The notes under the pieces are model-generated. The model was not told where the DNA came from. It worked only from the letters and a program-made list of their open reading frames with translations, and made no database searches. From Kalmusia sp. IMI 367209 (taxonomy: Eukaryota; Ascomycota; Dothideomycetes; Pleosporales; Didymosphaeriaceae), in contig JAPEUQ010000004.1 of the NCBI GenBank assembly GCA_027946365.1, forward strand, positions 496,001-560,000: DNA of 64,000 bases, read 5' to 3'. Below, piece after piece: positions 1-10,712 of this stretch. Numbering within the stretch: position 1 is the first letter of the stretch; every line of letters begins with the position of its first letter. A program made the translations under genes and the position numbers.

Positions 1-348
1 GTGGAGGCCTGATGCGGGGTCTCCAATGCCTATCTCCGCAAGGCAAGGATCATCGCTTCAAGGCCTGATATCTCCCGCTAGAATAATCGCTGCGTAGCCG
101 CGTCGGGCGAGCACGCGGCACGGCTTGCCTGTTTACCACTGAACCACTTGCTATGCTAGTCTACGCGAAGGGAAATTTGTGCAACAAGAGGATGCGACGT
201 AACATGGCTATCGAATGGCTATCAGGGCTATCGTAGTTGGTGCACCGAGGGCCCGGGAATATGGGTATATCGCATGACCTGCAGGTAATACATATACTTG
301 TGCCCCGCATTTCTTCCATCTGCATTTTGTGAACGACCAGCACTCAAC
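1..348. other. Upstream region of MFS gene, no gene seen
   Basis: I see no coding region here. It presumably holds the promoter and 5' UTR of the transporter that starts at 349. The left end may contain the end of a neighbouring gene outside the window, but nothing recognisable is visible. Confidence 0.5.
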
Positions 349-2243
349 ATGGCTGAGAAAAGAGATACGTCTGAGTACGTGGGCGAGAAGACCTTGACGG
401 AAGATGGACGTAAGATTGTCGAGGAGAAGGAGGTCGAGGCCGTCAATCCGTCCTTCGCGACTATCATGGCGAAGCACAAGCCGAATCCGTGGGGAAAAGG
501 ACATCTCCAGCTCTACGCGTTGGCAACGGTGTGCTTCTTGAACTCGACGATGAGCGGTAAGACATCCTCTGGTTGACTTGTTGCGATAAGTCCATTTGAC
601 TGATGTGTGAGAAAGGCTTCGACGGCTCCCTTATGGGCTCGATAAACGCCTTGCCCAATTACACCAAATACTACAATCTCCCAGAGAAGGGAACAGCATC
701 GACTGGTATCATCTTCGCCATTTTCCAGGTCGGACAGATGTGTGCTGCGCTCTTCGTCTGGGTTGCAGATTGGCTCGGTCGACGCTGGCTCATCTTTATC
801 GGAACTGCTGGTGTCATTGTGGGAACGATAGTGACTTCAACTGCGACGTCCTTACCTACGTTCATCGGAGGAAGGTTCTTGCTAAGCTTCTTCGCACAAT
901 TGGCATGCTCGGCTAGTCCGCTTTACCTGGTCGAGGTGGCGCCGCCACAATATCGAGGCACGCTGGCCGGGATGTACAATACATTTTACTACTTCGTACG
1001 TCTTCCATCTGCCTTGATCCCGTTGTAATACAATTTAGTGCTAATTGGTCTTCAGGGCTCTATCCTGGCTACATCATCCGTATACGGCGCACACAAGCAC
1101 CTCTCTGACTCCAACATGGACTGGCGTCTCCCCCTCTGGCTGCAAATGGTCTGCCCCGGCCTTGTCTGCATCGTAATACTCTTCTTCCCAGAATCCCCCC
1201 GCTGGCTAGTCGGCAAAGACCGCCATGAGGAAGCGCGCGCTTTTCTGATCAAACACCACGCCAATGGTGATGCCGACCATCCGCTCATTGCACTCGAGAT
1301 GTATGAGATGCAGGAGTCCCTGCGCAAAGACCCGGTTACGAATTGGCGCAACTTTTTCGACCTGCGGGTATTGTTCAAAACACGTGCGAGAAGGTATAGA
1401 ACAATGCTGAACATGACATTTGCGTGGTTTGGACAATTCTCTGGGAATAAGTAAGTTCCTATTAAAGATCAACAAATTAGCTATTACGATAAGTGTACTG
1501 ACAAGACAAAGTGTCGTATCATATTACCTCCCCTCACTCGCCGCCAACGTAGGCATCACATCCACCGACACCAAGCTCCTGCTAAACATCGGATATGCGG
1601 TCGAAGGCTACATCTTCGCGACGGCTGGCGCCCGCCTCCACGACGTCTTCGGGCGCCGCAAGATGTTGCTCGGTGCCACAGCTGGCCTTATCATCGCTCT
1701 ATCCATCACTGCGGGTACTGCAGCGGGTTACGTGAAGACGAAGAGTGAAGTAACTTCGTCGGCTTCGATCGGTTTCATCTTTGTCTTTGGCGCAATCTTC
1801 GCATTTGGTTTCACGGCTATGCAGCCTATCTATCCCGCAGAAGTTATGGCGAACGATATGCGTGCTAAAGGCATGGGAACGTACAAAATAGTGGGAGGAG
1901 CCGCGGGATTCATTAATACTTTTGCAGCGCCAATTGCGTTAGCAAATGTACGTCTCCACTCTTCCCTATATCTAATTTCGAAAAAGGAAGGAACCATCGC
2001 TAACCTTCACAGATCGGATACTGGTTCTACGTCTTCTTCGTCTTCTGGGACATGTTCGAATTTACCTTCATGTACTTCTTCTTTGTTGAGACTAAAGGCC
2101 TCACCCTAGAAGAAATGGATGACATCTTCGAAGCTAAGAACCCACGCAAGGCGAGCACACAGAAGAAAAAGGTCAAGGTGCGAACAGTCCTCAACAACGA
2201 CGGGAAAGTCGAGGAGGAGATTGTAGGGAAGGTAGATGCGTAA
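349..2243 (+). CDS. MFS sugar-transporter-type permease
   Basis: Plasma-membrane proton-coupled sugar permease of the fungal hexose/lactose-permease type; the exact substrate cannot be read. Five exons: 349-556, 616-995, 1056-1450, 1512-1947 and 2013-2243, all with GT-AG introns of 59-65 nt, giving 549 residues, normal for the family. Visible marks are the loop 2-3 motif WLGRRW, PESPRWLVGK at the end of the first six-helix half, FGRRKM in the second half, and VETKGLTLEEMDDIF after the last helix (the PETKG motif). The N-terminal tail of about 45 residues is hydrophilic and lysine/glutamate rich. I chose the ATG at 349 because it follows a CAAC context and gives the usual tail length. It is followed 316 bp later, on the same strand, by a short-chain dehydrogenase. 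Family assignment is firm. Confidence 0.93.
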
Positions 2244-2559
2244 CTGGCGACGATAATCAGAGCGGTTAGGACGCAAAGGGTAGACTACAGAACCGTTCAG
2301 GGCATTGTGACGAATGGCGACACCCTACGTTTGAGCTATGTAGCTATAGCAATCCACTTTCAAGATAAAGAGTGGAGACATCTCGTGCGGAATTAAACCA
2401 TACCAAGACATAGTGCTGATAAGATTAGTCATCATCGTCATCGGGGCGTACTGGCTGCTGTGCCACATTTCCGCTCTCGATAAATCCAACGTCCAGTGTA
2501 TTTCAAGACTATATCCCACTCCAATTGTGCGAAGATAACAAAAATCTTCCGAATTTACA
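2244..2559. other. Intergenic, transporter to dehydrogenase
   Basis: A 316-bp spacer holding the transporter 3' UTR and the dehydrogenase promoter. No other gene or structure seen. Confidence 0.6.
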
Positions 2560-3537
2560 ATGGTGGACTTCAACTACTGGAAAAGCGTCTTGACGCAATT
2601 CTTCCCGCCAGCTCCCGCCTTCACAGAGAAAAGCATCACCTCGCAGAAGGGTCGCGTCTTCCTCATAACAGGCGCAAATCAAGGCCTTGGGTATGAGTTG
2701 GCAAAACAACTTTATCCTACCGGCGCAACAATATACATGGCCAGTCGTTCTGAAGAACGCACGCTTCAGGCCATTCAGCGCATCCAGGAGTCGCAGCCAG
2801 ATACAGCGACACCAGCGACGCTCAAGGTCCTCCTGGTAGACCTGGCGGACCTTCCGAGCGTGAAACGCGCTGCGGTGGAATTTGCCGCGCAAGAGGAGAA
2901 ATTGGATATGCTATGGAATAATGCCGGGATTGGGGGCGCGCCGCTAGGTACGACGACAAAGCAGGGGATTGAAGGGCACGTTGGGACGAATTGCGTTGCA
3001 CCGTTGCTATTCACACAGCTCCTTCTCCCGTTGCTACGGAGAGCGGCGGAGTCCGCGTCCAAAGGGAGCGTGCGCATCGTCTGGACGATGTCGTTGATGG
3101 TGGACACTTTTTCTCCGCCTGGGGGCATCGACTTCAAGGCCATTGAATCTGGGAAGACTACGAAGCCTGAAGTCGACTACGGCATTAGTAAAGTCGGGAA
3201 CTGGTTTATCTCTCACGAAGCTGCGAAAGCGTGGGGGCCGTACGGTATCTCCTCTGTCGTACAAAATCCTGGAAATCTGGATACAGAGGCATATCGGCAT
3301 GTGCCCAGCGCGTCGCGGTGGTTTTTCAAGCGGTTTCTCTTGTATGATACGAAGTATGGTGCGTACACGATGGCGTATAGTGGACTGAGCGAGGATGTTG
3401 AGAATGGAGATTTTATCTGGCCGTGGGGAAGGAAAGGAAAGAGCCCGAGAAGCGACATACATGAAGCGATTGAAAAGGGCGCTGCAGAACGGTTCTGGAA
3501 GTGGTGTGAAGAGGCATCGAAGTCTCACCTGAGCTAA
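2560..3537 (+). CDS. Short-chain dehydrogenase/reductase (retinol-dehydrogenase-like)
   Basis: NAD(P)-dependent oxidoreductase with a Rossmann fold, single exon, 325 residues. Visible family marks are the cofactor loop TGANQGLG (residues 37-44), an aspartate in VDLAD (94), NNAG (120-123), a serine in WTMS (178) as probable catalytic serine, and the catalytic pair Y207-x3-K211 in DYGISK. The C-terminal part (PWGRKGKSPRSD) matches the fungal members that resemble retinol or WW-domain oxidoreductases. The substrate cannot be told. There is no signal peptide or clear membrane helix. The start ATG lies directly after an A-rich leader and no upstream in-frame ATG was preferred. It lies downstream of, and co-directional with, the MFS gene; whether they work together is unknown. 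Confidence 0.93.
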   Translation: MVDFNYWKSVLTQFFPPAPAFTEKSITSQKGRVFLITGANQGLGYELAKQLYPTGATIYMASRSEERTLQAIQRIQESQPDTATPATLKVLLVDLADLPSVKRAAVEFAAQEEKLDMLWNNAGIGGAPLGTTTKQGIEGHVGTNCVAPLLFTQLLLPLLRRAAESASKGSVRIVWTMSLMVDTFSPPGGIDFKAIESGKTTKPEVDYGISKVGNWFISHEAAKAWGPYGISSVVQNPGNLDTEAYRHVPSASRWFFKRFLLYDTKYGAYTMAYSGLSEDVENGDFIWPWGRKGKSPRSDIHEAIEKGAAERFWKWCEEASKSHLS

Positions 3538-5021
3538 AGTGGTACACACGCCAATATTTCCCACCCATTTTCAATGCAGTATTGAGTAATTGCAAGAAAC
3601 AGAGTATGTCGTTTTTGCAGTATTGGATGTAGGCGGTACGAAAGAGTACATTGTCACTACGTGAAGAGTGAGATGCGTGATTAGTTTGCCTCCTTTCGAG
3701 ATCTACGATCACAGAACAGAACTTCATGCAGCCCTTGCGTCCCCATATTGTATCCATAGTCATTTCAATCCAACATCTTCTTCTAAGAGTCGTAGAAACA
3801 AGGATTCTACGTCCAGACCGCAGAATTTGGCTGTTCAAATTCGTTATAATATATTTCACTCTATCTACCTTGCCATTCTATGGGAACAACCCTAAAACAA
3901 CCCTAAAGTCCAGAAAGAACTAGTCAACAGGCATTTATTCAAGTAGCTCTTGGCTCATCGGGTTTGGCACAAAGAAAGTGTTCCATTGATCGATGCAGCT
4001 AGAATTCTCACCAGCAAGACATATGTAGTATATCTCAATAAACAGAGACAATAAATCTCGAACTAAGTCGAAGAAGTCTAGGCCTATGTTGATTCTTGCC
4101 AAGTTCTTTAGGGTATACTTAATCCTACGACTATTTGTTCCACTAGGCCTAGATACGTAATCCGGGTCGAGACGTTATCGCATAGCAACAAACGGCCGCA
4201 GATGTTCAGGCGCCCTCCCTCAAGGCGACCGTGTGGACTTTGTGGGCCGGCGAACATTAAGAGGTTGTCTTTGATGGTGACCGATGTCGCTCTCTAGTGT
4301 CCTGTTTTGTTTCGTTAATTTACTATCATCGTTCAGCAGAAACACCCGACTGTTGAGTCCAGTTTCGCCTAGCTCCGCGACTGATATTTGTATAAAGAAC
4401 CACAGTCTTGAGGTCGATCACTCAGTGGGGAGGGAAAAAGAGCAGACCTCCGCAATATAGCTTTAGAGGTTTGTTGAATAGACCCACAACATGTTGGTCC
4501 TTCGAAAGTTCGCGGAAGACCCCAGCGACGCCTAAGCTCCAATGTGCATCGATGGCGTGTACTTGTACATTCTTGCATGGGTTCTTCCCATCCATGAATG
4601 ATCCGAGCGATACTAGCTGCCGAGCATTTGATGTCGCGCTTGGATCTACAAGCAGCTGGAAGCTAAAAGGCTAGCCAAATCAAGACACTCGAGTATTGTG
4701 ATGTAAAAGGTTCCATGGCACCATGTGATTTTTGTCGCATTACAGCCCGATTTATTAGTTGAAGGCTGTGACAGAGAGCTCATAATATGTGACTGGCAGC
4801 TTTATTATATGTTGGTAGTATAAGAGAGTCATATTGATAGGTATAAAGATTATTGCTAGATCATAGTCTTGGTGATAGAAGAGCGAGGTATGAGGCTATC
4901 CTCGTCGCATCCTACTCTAACGGCTAAATAAGCGAGGCTCCACCACGTCTACAACTCACCACAACCTTTCCAACAATTGATCAGAAAACAATTACAAGGA
5001 CCAAGCTAAAATCCCAGAATC
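3538..5021. other. Intergenic region, no supported gene
   Basis: About 1.5 kb of slightly AT-rich sequence. Only short ORFs without homologous character occur (for example near 4369-4674 on both strands). I see no RNA gene or repeat. Confidence 0.5.
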
Positions 5022-5420
5022 ATGAAACACATCATCCCATCCGTAACGTCATCCTTCACAAGTTCGTGCGCTGTCGCACCTTCCGTCGCCCAGCCACAAC
5101 TCGCCCAGCCTCTTCCCAACCATCCAACGCGCCCAACCACCCCCGCGCACGCGCCCCACCCCAGCTCTACAAAAGTGCGCCCAGCGCGCCGCATTCCACA
5201 AGAAATCATCTTGCATATTGATACTCCCGAAATAACATCTGCTACCTCCAACTCCAATCTTGCACTTCGACTTTTCGTCAGTGTTTGTTTATTACGATTG
5301 TTGCTCAGACGACGCCTGCTTAGAAGCTTGGACCCTGTTGGAGCCAGCGCATCAAGACATTGTTGTAAAGCGAGCTGCACAAGTTTGAAAGATTGTTGAG
5401 CGCTACGGAGTGAAAGCAAG

Positions 5421-5473
5421 GTATGTACAGCATTCTGAAAACGAATTGAAGTGGTTTACTAACGATTGGCAGC
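5421..5473 (+). other. Probable 5'-UTR intron of microprotein gene
   Basis: A strong donor GTATGT at 5421, a branch-like TTTACTAAC and an acceptor GGCAG ending at 5473 define a 53-nt intron of the size seen in the other genes here. It lies 145 bp upstream of the 47-codon reading frame at 5618 and supports a transcript running on the plus strand through this region. Confidence 0.55.
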
Positions 5474-5617
5474 ACATTCGCAACTCAGCCTCGCGCGCTA
5501 TACCTCCGTCTACACATCACCAGCGAGCAGCTCTCCCAAAGCCTTGCACGTCAATCCCCGCCACCGCACTCTACTGCATCGTCTGCACCCTCAATAAGTG
5601 TTGAATCAACAATCAAA

Positions 5618-5761
5618 ATGAAGCGCAACATCGTCATCTTCCTCATCATCCTCATCCTCTTCATCCTCATTGCCCTCATCGCATACATGATCTACTACCT
5701 GCAAACACGGATGGCGGTCGGCAACTCAGGCTCCAGCGTCAGCGACATGACGGAAGCATAA
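5618..5761 (+). CDS. 47-residue single-helix membrane microprotein
   Basis: A small reading frame, 47 codons, starting in a good fungal context (ATCAAAATGAAG). The product begins with MKRN, continues with about 24 hydrophobic residues rich in Ile and Leu (residues 5-28) and ends in a polar tail rich in Gly, Ser and Asp (GNSGSSVSDMTEA). This is the form of a one-pass membrane peptide with a short positive N-terminus. A canonical intron (5421-5473) lies just upstream in the probable 5' UTR. After removing it, the frame stays open upstream of the ATG to an in-frame TGA at 5386-5388, and codons before that TGA also look protein-like. So it could instead be the C-terminal part of a broken longer gene. 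I do not recognise a family. Confidence 0.45.
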   Translation: MKRNIVIFLIILILFILIALIAYMIYYLQTRMAVGNSGSSVSDMTEA

Positions 5762-6571
5762 GAGGATCCATCTTACCTTCTCTCCGACGCACCGAATGCC
5801 GCCCGCGATGGGCGATTACGACCAGCGAATGACTTGCATATACAAAAGGACAACGGCGTTTTTGAACCTGGGATTGGGATTGCATGCGATAAGATATCGT
5901 TCTTGTTGATAAGAAGTATGGACTAATGAGCGTTTTATTGCTATGCGACGCTTGCGCAACGCTGGATACCCAGAGTGTTTATTGTGGTGATGGGATTGTA
6001 TATAGATCAGTGTATCTGATGCCGAATATCATCAACATTTATTATTGCTACTGCTACAGTACACATGTTTCAGAACTCTTTCAGGCTCTCGTAGCATAAC
6101 ATGATTCTCGTGATTAAAGTGTACGGGATGCAATGCAGAAATTCGTTGTTGAATTGAGGTTTAGGTAACTAACGAAATAGACCACACAGAGAATTGCGAG
6201 TTCCAAAGTTAGACATAGATGTGGTCGATATATGTTTTGGATTTCGATGAATTTCGAACATGGCAGGTGGTGCCGGCTGAAGTCCTGTGGCTCGAATGAA
6301 CTCATTACCCAAAATAAACGAGCCCCTCTCTACTTCCCTACATGGCCATGGTTTCAGCTAAGCGCAAGGCATTTCTTGTAATGGTAGCTGTTCACAGGGA
6401 GAACGAGAGCCGTAGACGTCATGCTAGACCGAGGAACAACCCATCATGATCGACAAGTGTACAGGGAGTCGGTGCTGCGCGAGATTTGAGTGGCTAGAGC
6501 TATTGTCGCTCGGTATGTGTATACAAGGCTTTAAATGAAGCTCGTACCGCAATACTTGTGCAATCGTCTTC
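5762..6571. other. Intergenic region, no supported gene
   Basis: Between the microprotein and the 3' end of the HP1 gene. A short minus-strand ORF (6114-6305) has no recognisable character. Nothing else seen. Confidence 0.5.
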
Positions 6572-7523
6572 TCAAAAATCGTCGTCGTCTACGCCCGTCA
6601 TGTCGACGTTCCCGATACCGTTAAAGTCGTCCTCGTCCTTCGCCTCATTGAAGACGAGGTGCGCTTCGAAGTACGCGAGCATCTATGTTCAGTAAGCATT
6701 ACTCAAACTGGCTTCGGGCTTTGCAAAAAACCTACCTTCTGAGGGCATTTTTTGAATATCAGCGGGAGCGGGTGCTGTGTCTTTACGTGGTGCTTCCAGA
6801 CTAGATAGCCGAACTTCTCTTGTCTCCCAGTCCTTGGGTCCATCCTCTGCTCCACGGTGTCGACATGATCGACGTCGTCCTCCCACGAGCCTGGCGGAGG
6901 GGCCCATTCCTTCTCCTTCTTCATGCGCTTTACTGATACGGGTGTACCAGACTCGGTTTTGACACCAGACTGCCTCCCCTTTCGCTTCTTGCCTATCTCT
7001 GGCTTACCGCCAATTGCTTCGAAGTAATCGGCTAGCGCTTCGACGCCCTCGCTGAAGCAAGTAAGTACATCTCCAATCTCCTAGGCCCAACCCAGATACT
7101 CACAGGTTATTCTCATCCTCCCATGTCATATCTGCGGGATCATCGTAACCTTGCCATTTGACGTGATAAAGGATTTGACCCTTCGTGAATCAGTATCAAG
7201 ACCTGTCAAGCACCCCCCAGGTTTTGCTCACTTTCTTTTCCTTGTGACTGACAATCTTCTCTACGACGTACCTGCCAATTTCTCAGCGCAATGCAGACAT
7301 GGCAGAGAGTCGATGTGCGCGCACTCGTCATCTTCCTCTTCCCCTTCCTCTTCTTCCTCTTCCTGTTCCTCGACTACAAGCTCGACCTTCTTGGGTTGCT
7401 TCTGCTTCTTAGCAGGAATCTGTTCGGCACCCGAGGACGCGCTTCCTTCGTCGTCGCTTAACGCAGCTGAGCGCAAGTTAGCGAGAGCAATGGTGTAGAG
7501 GAAAAGACGCACTCACGCGGCAT
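6572..7523 (-). CDS. HP1: Heterochromatin protein 1 (chromodomain + chromo shadow domain)
   Basis: Nuclear reader of histone H3 methylated at lysine 9; the ortholog of Neurospora HP1 and Aspergillus HepA. Six exons on the minus strand: 7517-7523, 7325-7466, 7232-7271, 7104-7180, 6736-7051 and 6572-6682, with GT-AG introns of 50-53 nt, giving 230 residues. The first exon is only 7 nt. A glutamate-rich acidic stretch (residues 35-50) leads into the chromodomain, EYVVEKI to about residue 100. The aromatic cage is intact: Y51, W72 and Y75, with the same 21- and 3-residue spacing as in animal HP1. A basic linker (GKKRKGRQ) is followed by the chromo shadow domain (about 137-209: EKEWAPPPGSWEDDV, FGYLVWK, CPQKMLAYFEAHLVF). 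It is divergent from CCT5 with 377 bp between the start codons. Assignment is firm. Confidence 0.95.
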
Positions 7524-7900
7524 GGTATAAGCTGTCGCGGGCAGGCGCAAGCAGATTTAGCGTTAGTCAGGGATTGCTAGAAGCTCGGTGCATGCAGACT
7601 CAATGCAATTGCGACGTGGTGATGCGCGACCTCGAATGGTGAGAACAGCGGGCAGCGATGGTATCGTGAGCGAAGGACATTGCTCGTCACGTCGGCGCGT
7701 CAAGGTCAGAGCTTCAACGCCAAGCGCGCGCCAAGGCCGGGGCACCTGGCAGAATTTCGAAAAGTTCGAGATGCTGTCAACACGCGCCATTACCCCACCA
7801 CCGCACAAGACAACAGCCCCTCTTTTGGATCTTTTACCTTGCTGCACCGAATCGCTTTGTACATACGTGAAGAGACGTCTCCGTCGGGAGTGCAGTCAAC
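7524..7900. promoter_or_regulatory. Divergent promoter region HP1/CCT5
   Basis: The 377 bp between the two start codons must hold both promoters and 5' UTRs. No specific element was identified. Confidence 0.5.
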
Positions 7901-10712
7901 ATGGCGATGCGTGAGTGCTACAGGCTGCAACACAGCTCCCCCACCATACCACCTCCACAGAAGACATGGAAACTGACTGTTCCCATGTATAGAGCTTGAC
8001 ATGTCGAATGGTACGCCTGCCTCGAATATTCCTCAAGAAATCGCTCAAAATTATTGGACAACTAATGCCCAAATACAGCCCAGGTGATGAAAGATGAGGC
8101 GGGACGGCCATTCATAATTGTGAGAGAGTACGTCACATACTGGGACAACAGCAGGAATGCAGCAAGAGCACGGGGAGCTGACACAACATAGTCAAGGCAG
8201 AAAGAAGAGGCAACACGGCAACGATGCTGTCAAGTCACACATTCTGGCTGCGCGAACCGTGGCCAATATCGTCAAGACATCTCTGGTAGGAACTTCACCC
8301 ACGCAGCTCTGACAGGAACTTATACGGACAGGGTCCACGAGGACTAGACAAGATCTTGATTTCACCAGACGGTGACATTACCGTAACCAACGATGGCGCC
8401 ACTATTCTGTCGCAGATGGAAATCTCGAACCATGTTGCGAAGCTGCTCGTTGAGCTGTCAAAATCACAGGATGACGAGATTGGCGATGGCACAACGGGTG
8501 TAGTAGTGCTCGCCGGCGCGCTTCTCGAGCAGGCCGCGGACCTCATTGATAAGGGCATCCATCCGATCCGGATAGCCGACGGCTACGACCAAGCCTGCGA
8601 GGTGGCGGTTGCGAAGCTCGACGAGATCAGCGACGAGATCCACTTCTCGAAAGATAACACAGAAGAACTGTTCAAAGTTGCCAAGACGAGTTTGGGAAGC
8701 AAGATTGTGTCAAAAGCACACGATCATTTCGCTAACATCGCAGTTGATGCGGTGCTGTCAGTCGCAGATCTCTCCCGAAGAGATGTCGATTTCGAGCTCA
8801 TCAAGGTGGATGGCAAGGTCGGGGGTGCGCTAGAAGACTCATTGCTAGTCAAGGGTGTGATAATAGACAAGGACTTCTCCCACCCACAAATGCCGGACGA
8901 GGTCAAGGACGACAAGCTTGCCATCCTCACATGCGCCTTTGAGCCCCCGAAACCGAAGACCAAGCACAAGCTAGACATCACCTCGGTCGAGGAGTTCAAG
9001 AAGCTACAGACGTATGAGTCCGACAAGTTTACCGAGATGATCAAGCAGATCAAAGATACGGGAGCCAACGTAGTAATATGTCAGTGGGGTTTCGATGATG
9101 AGGCCAACCATCTACTACTCACCAACAAGCTTCCCGCTGTCCGGTGGGTTGGAGGACCTGAGATCGAGCTTATCGCCATCGCCACCAACGGTCGCATAGT
9201 ACCCAGGTTCGAGGATCTGAGCGCGGAGAAGCTGGGCACAGCCGGCATTGTCCGGGAGCTGACATTTGGAACGACCCGTGATAAGATGTTGGTCATCGAA
9301 GAATGTGCAAACACTCGAGCTGTGACAGTCTTTGTGCGAGGTAGCAATAAAATGGTGCGTGACCGTTTGTCGATGCTCTATTGGAGTGCATGGACGAGAT
9401 CCCCGACGGCGGGTTACCTCAAGCCCGTTTCAGCACGCTAACGATTGACAGATCATCGATGAAGCCAAACGGTCGTTACACGATGCCCTCTGCGTTGTCC
9501 GAAATCTCGTCAAAGATAACCGCATTGTCTACGGTGGTGGTGCAGCAGAGGTTGCCTGTTCGCTTGCTGTCGAGGATGCGGCGGTCAAGGTACCAACATC
9601 TAACCCGAGCACCTCGTGACACGAGATTCTGACCACATCACAGAGTCCCGGTCTTGAACAATATGCAATGCGCGCCTTTGCCGATGCGCTCGACTGCGTC
9701 CCCATGGCACTCGCCGAGAACTCTGGTCTCAGTCCCATTGAAACCCTTGCAAGCATAAAATCACGACAAGCCAAGGAAAAGAACTCCAGATTAGGCGTTG
9801 ACTGTATGCAAACTGGTAGCAATGGTAAGTCCTGCCTTCTCTTTCCGTGGTTCGACTTCTTATGCGTGTGACGGATGGCCTTCCCGCTACGATCCTTCAC
9901 AACGCTCGTTTGCCAACCCAACATACTCGCCTGCACCTGCTTGGTCTCTTTACTCTCCGCCACGCATTTGTGCCCCTCCCACATCCTTGTCATGCGTAGT
10001 CCCGTGGTGCATCCCACTGGCTCTCAATTCCCATTTCTGATCCCGTCGCGGGATTTCCCCACGCCATCTCACGAGGCGACCCGATCGGACTGTAAAGCTG
10101 CATAGTTCCCCTGTCTTGCGTCATTTCCCTGCAGCTCGAGCCGGACTATGCTAACTCGCGTCGGGGTACAGATATGAAGAAGCATTTCGTGATCGATCCT
10201 TTGATTTCCAAGAGGCAACAGCTACTGCTTGCGACGCAATTATGCAGGATGGTACTGAAGGTATGTCACTAATCTCTTTAGTCGTGTTTTGTTTCACGTC
10301 GCATCGTTTTCTTTACAGCATGGTACACAAGGATACATGACCTGCGCCTGCATCCCTTTTCGTGCCACGATTGTATCGATTCCATCATCGAACTGCGCTT
10401 CGCCAATCAATCCCCTTGCACTATGCGCATTCCATTGCGGGGAGCGGGGAAGCGGGTCAGGACTGCACGTCACAGTCGTACAGTGCAAACTCGCCCATGA
10501 ACCGCGCGAAGGGTTTGATAGCCTCGTCGCACCACGTTCCGATGGGATCCAGTTTTTCCTAGGTCTCGGACATTCCTTGCTTTTTTCACCCTCTTTTGCG
10601 CCCTCCTCCGGCTCTATTCAAGCGGCCCCTTGTGCCGATGGTGTAACTCTGCTGATGTGGCATTCAGGTCAACAATGTGATTATTGCCGGTAGCGACGAG
10701 AATGAGTTCTAG
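7901..10712 (+). CDS. CCT5: T-complex protein 1 subunit epsilon (CCT5)
   Basis: One of eight subunits of the cytosolic chaperonin TRiC/CCT, which folds actin and tubulin. Nine exons: 7901-7910, 7993-8010, 8079-8127, 8192-8285, 8332-9354, 9452-9589, 9644-9824, 10172-10260 and 10668-10712, giving 548 residues, as expected. The ATP-site motifs are present: [35 protein letters not shown] (about 107-118) and GGGAAEV. Epsilon identity follows from [18 protein letters not shown] near the N-terminus and from the C-terminal [13 protein letters not shown]. Four of the introns lie in the first 430 bp. The last two introns are unusually long (347 and 407 bp, against about 46-96 for the others). The last contains a normal-sized intron at its 5' end followed by an in-frame open segment; see findings. 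Confidence 0.96.
9825..10171 (+). other. Long intron 7 of CCT5
   Basis: A 347-bp pyrimidine-rich intron (donor GTAAGT, branch GCTAACTCG, acceptor TACAG). The splice is fixed by the conserved reading [14 protein letters not shown] searched by eye for C/D-box snoRNA boxes (TGATGA and CTGA) and found no convincing pair. Confidence 0.75.
10261..10667 (+). other. Long intron 8 of CCT5 with internal splice site and open frame
   Basis: A 407-bp intron (donor GTATGT; acceptor ATTCAG) fixed by the conserved reading [14 protein letters not shown]. An internal acceptor TTTCTTTACAG at 10318 would give an ordinary 58-nt intron. From there the CCT5 frame stays open for 125 codons up to a TAG at 10691-10693. 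A transcript retaining this part would have a wholly different C-terminus. Confidence 0.6.

Noticed and set aside
5022..5399. 125-codon ORF with an F-box-like string RRIPQEIILHI
   Set aside because: Only this short string resembles an F-box; the rest is Pro/Arg-rich and random-looking. The protein-like reading in this stretch lies in another frame.
9825..10667. snoRNA genes in the two long CCT5 introns
   Set aside because: I found no convincing C/D-box pair or H/ACA layout by eye. A covariance-model search would be decisive.
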